This document shows positions 41,436-48,429 of a DNA stretch of 49,245 bases, piece by piece. The stretch lies in assembly GCA_027307045.1 (NCBI GenBank), contig DAHUXR010000021.1, positions 1 through 49,245 of the forward strand, given 5' to 3'. The stretch's first letter is position 1, and each line of letters starts with the position of its first letter. Below the pieces are notes generated by a model that was not told where the DNA came from, made no database searches, and was given only the letters and a program-made list of their open reading frames with translations. The position numbers and the translations under genes were made by a program. Origin of the DNA: Acidobacteriaceae bacterium. GTDB lineage: Bacteria; Acidobacteriota; Terriglobia; Terriglobales; Acidobacteriaceae.

Positions 41436-42935
41436 TCACCGATACTTTGCCCGCGGATCCAGCGCCGGATTCGACTTGGACGCCATGGCTGCGCGCTGCT
41501 TGCGGAATTCAGGCACCACCACCGCCTGTTCGATCAGCGGCATGTTGAACGCGGCCAGCTTGGCGGCCAGTCGAGTGGCGTTGCCCTGCTGTCCGTTCTT
41601 GTTATAGGCGGCAATCAGGGCGCGCATGGAGATGGCGTTGGAATCGTCTTCTTCCAGATGGTTCACGGCGTCGGCAAATTTGCCTTCAGTCAGCGCCATG
41701 GTTCCGGCGGCACCATGAAAGGCTCCGGAGATAATGCCGTCAGCGTCATTGGCCTCTGAAAGCGTTTGCAGTTGCTTGAGTGTGGCTGCGGCCAGTTCGG
41801 CGTTGTTGTCCGCCAGGGCGCGCTCCACGCGTGTGCGCAGCACCTGGGCCAGTTCCTGGTTGAGCAACGATTGCGGGACCTTATGTACTTCCTTGAGAGC
41901 AGCTTCAGCCTTGGCCAGCAAAGCCAACGACGCGGAGCCCTCAAGCTGATACAAGGACATGCTGCGATACGCTTCAGCTTCAAGGTTGACGAAATCTTTG
42001 GCGTGGGCCTGCTCCGCTACGGCGCTGAAAGCTTTGTCGGCCGCGGCCAGGTCGCCTTCGCGGACATACGTTGCGGCCACCTGCAATGACCACACGACTT
42101 TCTGCACCGGCGACGCAACTGCAATGGCCTTGGCATATTCCGCGCGGGCTTTTTGCTGGTCGCCCATCAAGGCGTATGTATCGCCCAGGCCGAGTTGTGA
42201 TTCATGGAAGCTGGGATCGATCTTGAGCGACATGCGGTAATGCGTCAGAGCATCTTCAAAGCGCCCTGACATGCGCGAGATTTCCGCGAAGGAATCCTGC
42301 GGGTTGGGCTCATTGGGGACGAGTTCGGCATAGCGCTTAATGTCGGCAAACGCCTTGTCAAAGTTGTTCTGCCGCGCGTAGCAATACGCGGCTTCGTTGT
42401 AAGCGTCGGCAAACTGGGGATCGATCTTCATGGTCTGCTCAAACATGGCGATGGCGCGCTGCGTCTGGCTGCGGTCCAGTTGCAGCCACCATCCGGCCAG
42501 CCAGTGCAGATGCTTGTCATTGGGATAGCCGCTGAGGGCTTCATTCATGGCCTGGATCGCCGGGACCCAGTTGGCCTGGCTCGCGTTGGCCAGCCAGTCG
42601 ATGATCAGTTTTTCTTCAGGGCCTGCGGAAGCGCGCGTGGCCAGGGCTTTTTCACGCTCGGCTACCTGCTCCGTCGGGTCCTGTGAAAAGAAGGTGAGGA
42701 AAATATGGCCCAGGGCAAATTGCGGATCGGCCTGCACGGCATTGCGGAAATTATCCAGGCCGTCCTGCGTGTGCAGCATCTCCATCTTCTGTATGCCTTT
42801 TTCAAAGAACACATGCGCCTGCGGCGACTTGGTGGAAATATGCATGCCGTTGGCGCTTTCATGCGCGAACGCATGCAGCCCAAAAATCCCAAAAACAATG
42901 CCCAGCGCCAGCGTGGAAACCTTGATCCGCTTCAT
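41436..42935 (-). CDS. Exported tetratricopeptide-repeat protein
   Basis: A 499-residue exported protein. A signal peptide (TLALGIVFGIFGLHAFAH) is followed by TPR helices covering nearly the whole mature protein. Clear repeats are DGLDNFRNAVQADPQFALGH, AIAMFEQTMKIDPQFADAYN, KAFADIKRYAELVPNEPNPQ and ALTHYRMSLKIDPSFHESQL. TPRs are protein-binding. Relatives are common in acidobacteria as single secreted proteins of unknown partner. A weakly conserved C-terminal part (about 330-499) is also helical. It ends with a terminator at 41335. Confidence 0.87.
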   Translation of the reverse strand: MKRIKVSTLALGIVFGIFGLHAFAHESANGMHISTKSPQAHVFFEKGIQKMEMLHTQDGLDNFRNAVQADPQFALGHIFLTFFSQDPTEQVAEREKALATRASAGPEEKLIIDWLANASQANWVPAIQAMNEALSGYPNDKHLHWLAGWWLQLDRSQTQRAIAMFEQTMKIDPQFADAYNEAAYCYARQNNFDKAFADIKRYAELVPNEPNPQDSFAEISRMSGRFEDALTHYRMSLKIDPSFHESQLGLGDTYALMGDQQKARAEYAKAIAVASPVQKVVWSLQVAATYVREGDLAAADKAFSAVAEQAHAKDFVNLEAEAYRSMSLYQLEGSASLALLAKAEAALKEVHKVPQSLLNQELAQVLRTRVERALADNNAELAAATLKQLQTLSEANDADGIISGAFHGAAGTMALTEGKFADAVNHLEEDDSNAISMRALIAAYNKNGQQGNATRLAAKLAAFNMPLIEQAVVVPEFRKQRAAMASKSNPALDPRAKYR

Positions 42936-42973
42936 CTGTAACTCCTTGAAAGATGACCCAATGACCTATGAAA

Positions 42974-43001
42974 GATGACCAATGACCAATGACCGATGAC
43001 C
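42974..43001 (+). repeat. Heptanucleotide repeat (ATGACC type)
   Basis: GATGACC, AATGACC, AATGACC, GATGACC in perfect phase, between the TPR gene and the PstS-like gene. Further imperfect units extend upstream to about 42953. Confidence 0.75.
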
Positions 43002-43044
43002 GTTTCTGCCGCCCGAGCAATGCAAGCGCGCGGCAGTTGTGTGT

Positions 43045-43500
43045 CTAGTTGCCTTTCAGAAAATATCCCTGCTCCAGCGGAAGCTTGCCGTCAACCTTCA
43101 AAACATTCACGCGGCTATTGATGGAGTAAACGTCCACCAGCCCAACCGCGCCGGGAATCGCCTCCACGGATTTCAAAAGTTCGTCTTCCGACCGCACAAT
43201 GATTACGCCGCTGGCATGCGCCGCCAGCAGAGACTTAAATTCCTCGACTTGCATGTGATAGAGCTTCTCAATCGCCGTCTTCATTTCCGGCGTGGAAGGA
43301 TCGCGCAGAACAAGAATCACCGGACGGCCGTCAGGCCATTTGTGGCTGTCAAACTTGAAGACCTTCGCCAGATCCATGGTCGAGAGGCCGCCTGTATTGT
43401 TCGTCTTGTCCACGATGACAGCCAGTTGCCGCGCTTCACATGAAGCGGCGAGCATGGCGGTCAGCAATAACAAGAGCCAAATTCGGCGTCCAATACTCAT
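43045..43500 (-). CDS. PstS-like phosphate-binding-type exported protein
   Basis: A 151-residue protein with a signal peptide (RRIWLLLLLTAMLAASCEA). The fold is the short periplasmic-binding-protein domain related to PstS: LAVIVDKTNNTGGLSTMDLA, VFKFDSHKWPDGRPVILVLR, EEFKSLLAAHASGVIIV and VEAIPGAVGLVDVYS match. It has only about half the length of a transport PstS and is not next to pst genes, so it is probably a stand-alone binding or surface protein. It is followed on the same strand by the TPR gene (about 110 bp away). The pair may be co-transcribed. Confidence 0.78.
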   Translation of the reverse strand: MSIGRRIWLLLLLTAMLAASCEARQLAVIVDKTNNTGGLSTMDLAKVFKFDSHKWPDGRPVILVLRDPSTPEMKTAIEKLYHMQVEEFKSLLAAHASGVIIVRSEDELLKSVEAIPGAVGLVDVYSINSRVNVLKVDGKLPLEQGYFLKGN

Positions 43501-44063
43501 GACCGTGAAGTGTATGTTGGAAGTGGAGGGAAGATAAGATTACTGAGGTAATAGGAGCTTTACTTGCAATGGGTTGGAACCCAGGTTGGGAACATAAATC
43601 ATTGCAGAATGCGCAGATCGGCGCCGATGATTAATTCTGTTTGGCTTTTATCCGCGTCCATCCGCGCAAATCCGCGGTAAACATTCTTGTTTTTATTTTG
43701 CCGGACCTCTTTCCCTCCAACGCGATTCATGTCATATTAGTTCTCGCAGAGGCTTTCGCCCCAATGATGAAACGACTCAATCTCAATCTGCATAGACAAT
43801 CGGCGCCGGAACTCCGGCACGATTGCTATTGGGCGACTGCCGCGCTATTCCAATAAGCGCTCCTTCTTTCAGCCTCTGCTAATCAGCGTCGCAACATAGC
43901 AACAACCGTGCTCTGGATCATTTTTGGGCCTTCATTGGCTCGGCAACGGCGCCATTGTACAACGCTGGATTCCGTATCAAAAAACGCTTACCAATCCGCT
44001 CGCCGCGGATGGGATTGCGTGCTTGCGCCTTAAGCGCGCAGGCGATACCTGGAAAGAAGGAGT
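43501..44063. other. Intergenic interval before the RtcB-linked locus
   Basis: Contains a (ATCCGCGNNN)3 dispersed repeat at 43650-43680 and two unsupported small frames. No sigma54-type promoter (GG-N10-GC core) that I could accept was seen. The promoter for the downstream locus is not identified. Confidence 0.4.
43650..43680 (+). repeat. (ATCCGCGNNN)3 dispersed repeat
   Basis: Three consecutive decamers ATCCGCGTCC, ATCCGCGCAA, ATCCGCGGTA. The same arrangement occurs near 8285-8310 and in degraded form elsewhere. Confidence 0.7.
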
Positions 44064-44813
44064 ATGAGATCGGACATGAAGAAAGTTGTGGTCGAGCGGC
44101 CGCGCGGACAGTCCTCTGTGCCGAACCGCAAGTTCGGCGCGCGTCTGCCGTATGTCCCAGACCACGATTATGACGAGCAGCCAAAGCGCGTGGGCATTTC
44201 TGCCTCATACCGCGACTACGGCTACTCTGCGAAATGGTTTACTGACGTGCTTGGCCCGCTCAGGCGGTTCCTGGAGAAAAACGTCGGTCGGCCATGGAAC
44301 GATGTTTATAGCGAAATGTGCGCCAGCCTGGACAAGCGCAAAGCAACGGGCAAGCACATCTTTGATCATGCAATGGACATGGTTGATACCAACTGTTTCA
44401 TCGGCGCGAGCGGCAAAGTTTTCCGCTTGTGTTGGGGAGCTGAACGCGAGGTTGAAGGCCTGTATGTCCATGCGCAAACTGGAATACTCTGCCGCGCTGT
44501 GCCGCCGAACAAACGTGAGCTGAAACGCCGGCGATTGCTGGCGGAAGAGGTCACATGGCTCAACATCAATGACGAGTCAGGATACCGGAAGCATGAAGGT
44601 ATCTGGTATCTCGTGAGACTAGAACGGGTGTTTGCAGGATGGACGCGCAGTAAGAAGCCCGTCATGGTTCGTGACATCTTTCTCAAAAAGGATGTACCGC
44701 TGGATCGCGGCTGGTATTCCGTGGCCATTGCAAAGAAACAGTGCAATCGCGACGAGTTGCAGCATCTGCGCTACATGCTGCAAAATCGCGAACGACAAAT
44801 CAGAAACATGTAA
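44064..44813 (+). CDS. Conserved-looking protein of unknown function, upstream of the tRNA-like RNA and rtcB
   Basis: A 249-residue soluble, basic protein that I cannot assign. The N-terminal 45 residues are Arg/Lys/Pro-rich. Then LGPLRRFLEKNVGRPWNDVYSE and KHIFDHAMDMVDTN form a recognisable block. A Cys/His-poor beta-rich middle part (GLYVHAQTGILCRAVP) and a basic C-terminal helix (LQHLRYMLQNRERQIRNM) follow. The charge pattern would suit RNA binding, but this is inference. The GAAGGAG is too close to the ATG at 44064, so the Met four codons downstream may be the true start. The stop is 24 bp before the tRNA-like RNA. Confidence 0.7.
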   Translation: MRSDMKKVVVERPRGQSSVPNRKFGARLPYVPDHDYDEQPKRVGISASYRDYGYSAKWFTDVLGPLRRFLEKNVGRPWNDVYSEMCASLDKRKATGKHIFDHAMDMVDTNCFIGASGKVFRLCWGAEREVEGLYVHAQTGILCRAVPPNKRELKRRRLLAEEVTWLNINDESGYRKHEGIWYLVRLERVFAGWTRSKKPVMVRDIFLKKDVPLDRGWYSVAIAKKQCNRDELQHLRYMLQNRERQIRNM

Positions 44814-44837
44814 CCAGTTTGCCGGTGGTGAAGATTA

Positions 44838-44929
44838 CAGCTACTTCGGTGGGTATAGCTCAAATAGAGATAGAGCATCCCGGTTATGCCGGGACGACGA
44901 AGGTTCGAGGCCTTCTACCCAGTAAGCTG
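44838..44929 (+). ncRNA. tRNA-like RNA with extended acceptor stem, between the 249-aa gene and rtcB
   Basis: A 71-nt cloverleaf-like core (44851-44921). The acceptor is GGGTA/TACCC (five pairs, not seven), then T8-A9 and the D stem GCTC/GAGC. The anticodon stem is TCCCG/CGGGA with loop GTTATGC, T33-like U in place. The T arm is GAAGG-TTCGAGG-CCTTC with TTCGA loop consensus. It lacks the D-loop GG, lacks CCA, and has a possible extra G-C pair closing the anticodon loop. The stem continues below as CAGCTACT with AGT-A-AGCTG (eight pairs, one bulged A and a five-base internal bulge). This is not a decoding tRNA. Y-RNA/YrlA-type RNAs are known tRNA mimics in rtcB operons. It ends 47 bp before the rtcB start. 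Confidence 0.75.
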
Positions 44930-44976
44930 CAATCGGCTTGTTCCCCGGCAAATGTTATTAACAAAAAGGAAAACTG

Positions 44977-46206
44977 ATGTCAGACAACACTTACAACGTA
45001 TACAAGCCCAGCAACGGCGTACCCATCAAGGCGTGGACGAAGGGCGTTCCTGTGGAGGAAGCTGCGCAGAAGCAGTTGATGAACGTGGCGCAGCTTCCGT
45101 TCATCTATAAGTGGGTTGCCGCCATGCCGGACGTGCACTGGGGCATTGGCGCCACCGTGGGCAGCGTCATTCCCACCAGGGGCGCAATCATCCCCGCTGC
45201 AGTGGGCGTGGATATTGGCTGCGGCATGATGGCGGTAAAGACCAGCCTGAACGCCTCGCACCTGCCGGACAATTTGCACGGCATCCGTACGGCGATCGAG
45301 AAAGCGGTCCCGCACGGACGTACCGACAACGGCGGCAAGAACGATCGCGGCGCGTGGGCCAACGCTCCCGCTTCTACCGTGGACACCTGGGCCACTTTAA
45401 ACGATCGCTATGAAGAGATCGTAAAGAAGTATCCCAAGCTGAACCATTCGCAGCGCATCAATCATCTGGGCACGCTGGGCACGGGCAACCACTTTATTGA
45501 GGTCTGTCTGGATGAAGCGCAGAACGTCTGGTTCATGCTGCACTCGGGATCGCGTGGCGTGGGCAATCGCTTCGGCACGTTTTTCATCGAACTGGCCAAG
45601 GAAGACATGCGCAAGTGGATGATCAATTTGCCTGACGCTGATCTGGCCTACCTGCCGCACGGCACGGAGCACTTCAATGATTATGTTGAAGCCGTGCACT
45701 GGGCGCAGGAGTATGCCCTGTTGAACCGCCGGTTGATGATGGCCAATATTGTTGCGGCCGTCGTCGGCTGCGGTGAAGTGCCTGCTTTCCAGGCGCATGT
45801 TGAAGCGGTGAACTGCCACCACAACTATGTGACCTGGGAGCACCACTACGGAGAGAACGTCCTCATCACCCGCAAAGGCGCAGTGCGCGCCCGTGAAGGC
45901 GATATGGGCATCATTCCCGGCAGCATGGGCGCGCGTTCGTACATTGTGCGCGGCAAGGGCAATCCGGAAAGCTTCAACTCCTGCAGCCACGGCGCAGGTC
46001 GCGCCATGTCCCGCACGGAGGCCAAGCGCCGCTACACCGTGGCGGACCACATCGCCGCTACGCAGGGCGTGGAGTGCCGCAAGGATGCAGACGTGATCGA
46101 CGAGACTCCAATGGCGTATAAATCCATTGACGCCGTAATGGAAGCGCAGAAGGATCTTGTCGAAATCGTTCACACCTTGAGGCAGGTGGTGTGCGTGAAG
46201 GGGTGA
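44977..46206 (+). CDS. rtcB: RNA-splicing ligase RtcB
   Basis: Joins RNA ends bearing 2',3'-cyclic phosphate or 3'-phosphate to 5'-OH ends, using GTP and Mn2+, in tRNA splicing and RNA repair. The 409-residue length matches E. coli RtcB (408). Motifs: GVDIGCGMMAVKT (Mn ligand Cys82), GTGNHFIEVCLDE, LHSGSRGVGNRFG, NCHHNYVTWEHH, GNPESFNSCSHGAGRAMSR (guanylated His in SHGAGR) and a C-terminal Lys (VVCVKG) at the GTP site. RBS is AAGGAAAACTG before ATG. The upstream 249-aa gene and tRNA-like RNA lie on the same strand. No RtcR regulator or archease is seen. Confidence 0.97.
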   Translation: MSDNTYNVYKPSNGVPIKAWTKGVPVEEAAQKQLMNVAQLPFIYKWVAAMPDVHWGIGATVGSVIPTRGAIIPAAVGVDIGCGMMAVKTSLNASHLPDNLHGIRTAIEKAVPHGRTDNGGKNDRGAWANAPASTVDTWATLNDRYEEIVKKYPKLNHSQRINHLGTLGTGNHFIEVCLDEAQNVWFMLHSGSRGVGNRFGTFFIELAKEDMRKWMINLPDADLAYLPHGTEHFNDYVEAVHWAQEYALLNRRLMMANIVAAVVGCGEVPAFQAHVEAVNCHHNYVTWEHHYGENVLITRKGAVRAREGDMGIIPGSMGARSYIVRGKGNPESFNSCSHGAGRAMSRTEAKRRYTVADHIAATQGVECRKDADVIDETPMAYKSIDAVMEAQKDLVEIVHTLRQVVCVKG

Positions 46207-46356
46207 AACAAATCGCCGCAGATGAGAAAACAAACCGGCCGCGAATTGCCCGAATGAACACGAATTCAACGTAAGTATGATCCGCGTATTTTCGTGTGCA
46301 TTCGCGGCCAAAATTCTTATCAGCGTTTATCTGCGCAAATTTGCGGCGATGCTTTT

Positions 46357-46386
46357 ATCCGCGTTGTTCCGCGAAAATCCGTGGTC
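46357..46386 (+). repeat. Degraded ATCCGCG dispersed repeat
   Basis: ATCCGCGTTG, TTCCGCGAAA, ATCCGTGGTC: three decamers of the family seen at 8285 and 43650. It lies in the convergent spacer between rtcB and the cytochrome gene. Confidence 0.55.
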
Positions 46387-46410
46387 AAGAATTTTTTGGA
46401 AACGCGGTCC

Positions 46411-47544
46411 CTACTTCGCCGGCACCTTCGGCTCCGCCGGAGCAGCTGGCGCAGCCGGCTTCTCAAACTTCTTATCGTCCACCGGCACATTCTGCTGCAG
46501 TTCGGCTATCTGAACCGTAAATCTCCCCAGTGGTCGTGCAAGGGTCCACTGGAACGGAATTTTTACTCCATCCTGCGAGCGATAATCCGCGTAATCCACC
46601 TGCGTAGGATTGCGGCCCAGCGGCGTGTCGGCATAGCGAATGCTGCGCACCAGCAGGCCTGACTCTTTATCAAAGAACAGTCGCATGGGAGGCTTGCCGG
46701 GATTCGCGCCAATCAACTGCATCACATCGTGCCCGCCAATCTTCTCTGCCGCCGGGCGGACGCGGAACTGGGCAAACATCTTCTTGAGTTCCGTGGGCAG
46801 GTAGAACGTGGCGTCAAAGCCGATGGCTTCGTTTTCCGGTTCGCTCATATCGCGCGGCGGCCTCGGCCCGGGGTTCCCGATCCATCCCGCATGCCCGTCA
46901 AATGCCGTGATGTTGTCGCCGTTTGGCGTGTGCACCATGGAGATGCGCTTGTTCGGGGCTTTGGCCAGCACTTCAACCTGAAGCTGCTGCGGACCAAAGC
47001 TGATCGTCCCTTTCTCCACGCGGCTGGTGATCTTCTCCAGCGCTGCCGCTCCGCCAACGGCCTGAACATATTTATTCAGGATTTCGTCGGCCGTGGGCAA
47101 TGCCGGCGCGGCCGCTTCCTCCTTCTCCGGCTCAGGCCTTTTGGGTTCTCCCTCCGCAATGATCGGCACGCCCACAGGATCATGTGACCCGCGATGGCAG
47201 GAGAAACACGTCACCTCGCGCTCGCCCTTGAAGTTATCGCGATTGATCGCCATCTGCATCTGGATCATCTGGCGCGCGGTCTGCTTGGTCTTCTTGTCGT
47301 CTTTCTCATTGGCGCCGCGCACGTGGCAGAAACCGCACTCCACGCCCAGCGAATTGGCGATGAACTGCATCGACGGAACTATTTGGTTCGCCGGCGTGCC
47401 CTTGAGCACCTGAATATTCTTGAACACTTGTTCCGCTGGACTCGCGCTGTCCTCTGGTGAAGGCCCTGCGTGGCTCTGCGCGCGGGAGGAGCTAGCCGCT
47501 AGCAAAATAATGGCGACTGTGAAATGAAAGACGGTCCTTTTCAT
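46411..47544 (-). CDS. Exported c-type cytochrome (reaction-centre cytochrome subunit-like)
   Basis: A 377-residue exported electron carrier. Signal peptide (HFTVAIILLAASSSRAQS). Two haem-binding CxxCH motifs are present: ECGFCHVRG and CFSCHRGSHDPVGVP. The segment around them (NIQVLKGTPANQIVPSMQFI before the first, ARQMIQMQMAINRDNF between) matches the photosynthetic-reaction-centre cytochrome c subunit-like family common in non-phototrophic acidobacteria. The C-terminal half (about 160-377) is a separate beta-rich domain followed by an Ala/Pro/Lys tail. A role in respiratory or redox chains is inferred; haem number is two by motif count. Confidence 0.87.
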   Translation of the reverse strand: MKRTVFHFTVAIILLAASSSRAQSHAGPSPEDSASPAEQVFKNIQVLKGTPANQIVPSMQFIANSLGVECGFCHVRGANEKDDKKTKQTARQMIQMQMAINRDNFKGEREVTCFSCHRGSHDPVGVPIIAEGEPKRPEPEKEEAAAPALPTADEILNKYVQAVGGAAALEKITSRVEKGTISFGPQQLQVEVLAKAPNKRISMVHTPNGDNITAFDGHAGWIGNPGPRPPRDMSEPENEAIGFDATFYLPTELKKMFAQFRVRPAAEKIGGHDVMQLIGANPGKPPMRLFFDKESGLLVRSIRYADTPLGRNPTQVDYADYRSQDGVKIPFQWTLARPLGRFTVQIAELQQNVPVDDKKFEKPAAPAAPAEPKVPAK

Positions 47545-47616
47545 GTAGTTTCCTTCAATGACTTTTTGAATGGGAAGTGTAAATGATTGGGGTCGCTCAA
47601 TCTAAAATAACGTTGT

Positions 47617-48219
47617 CTAGCGCCGTTTTTCCGTTGCGAGTAGTAGGCTTTGCAACTCCGGCAGCGTCTTGCCCTTCCAATGCTGGGTAAAATTCTCCAC
47701 CGTCATCAGCGTGCGCGGATGCATGTGGTCCACGTACATCGTTCCCGCCAGAGGGTCGATCTCATGTTGCAAAATGCGCGCATACCAGCCGCAGGCCTCA
47801 ATCACTTTGGCTTCGCCCTTTTCGTCCACGCATTCCACGCGGACGCGGCGCGCTCGCGGCGTCAGCGCCATCAGGTTGTCCAGGCTCAGGCAGCCTTCAA
47901 AATATTCCACGCGCTCTTCGCCCAGCAGCGTGATCTTTGGATTGACGATCACGTGGAAGGGCACTGCCTGGCGCTCGCGCTCCGCCAGTTGTTCCGGCGT
48001 CCAGTCCTTTATATATTCCTGGCGGTCCTCAATCACCGCCAGCTGAATGCCCTGGCCAATCTGCGGCGCGGCCAGCCCAACTCCCGGCGCGGCATACATC
48101 GTCTCTTTCATCTGCTCGATCAGTTCGCGGATCTCGCGGCTGCGGATCTCATTCGGCCTCAGCGCCCGGGCAGGCCTGCGCAGCACCGGGTCTCCGGCTT
48201 GTACGATTGTGAGTGGCAT
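47617..48219 (-). CDS. def: Peptide deformylase with an altered zinc motif
   Basis: Deformylases remove the N-formyl group from nascent proteins. The 200-residue protein starts best at 48219 (MPLTIVQAGDPVLRRPARAL). PGVGLAAPQIGQ is motif I and EGCLSLDN is motif II with the metal Cys. Motif III normally reads QHEIDHLxG; here it is QHEIDPLAGTMYVD, with Pro (codon CCT) in place of the second zinc His. The C-terminal MTVENFTQHWKGK is a plant/mitochondrial-like extension found in related bacteria. Either this is a second, non-catalytic copy or metal binding differs. A 12-bp copy of the 13-bp dispersed repeat lies just before its start. Confidence 0.85.
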   Translation of the reverse strand: MPLTIVQAGDPVLRRPARALRPNEIRSREIRELIEQMKETMYAAPGVGLAAPQIGQGIQLAVIEDRQEYIKDWTPEQLAERERQAVPFHVIVNPKITLLGEERVEYFEGCLSLDNLMALTPRARRVRVECVDEKGEAKVIEACGWYARILQHEIDPLAGTMYVDHMHPRTLMTVENFTQHWKGKTLPELQSLLLATEKRR

Positions 48220-48223
48220 AAGC

Positions 48224-48235
48224 TTTTCTGAAATC
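48224..48235 (+). repeat. Third copy of the 13-bp repeat, upstream of def
   Basis: TTTTCTGAAATC, followed by CCGAACGCCGAAAGCGGAGG. This is the same order seen at 12868 (repeat, then CCGA... and a GC hairpin), which indicates a dispersed hairpin element of about 40 bp. Confidence 0.6.
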
Positions 48236-48429
48236 CCGAACGCCGAAAGCGGAGGGATCACTATTCCCACAGAAACTTTACACGATAAATTACAAGTGAG
48301 ACGCTTTGAGCTATTCGGCAGTCAATCTGCAGAGCCCGTCGATTGACGGCTATAGCGCTGCCCTTGCTCCGCTCAGAGGTTGTGACTTTTTTGAAAGTTC
48401 CTTGATATTGCACCAAGAAAATCACGGGC

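Noticed and set aside
43641-43856. 71-codon + frame
   Set aside because: Begins within a dispersed decamer repeat, with no ribosome site and no family resemblance.
44851-44921. True tRNA-Ile(TAT)
   Set aside because: Acceptor stem too short, no D-loop GG, no CCA and an extended lower stem. It is reported instead as a tRNA-like RNA.
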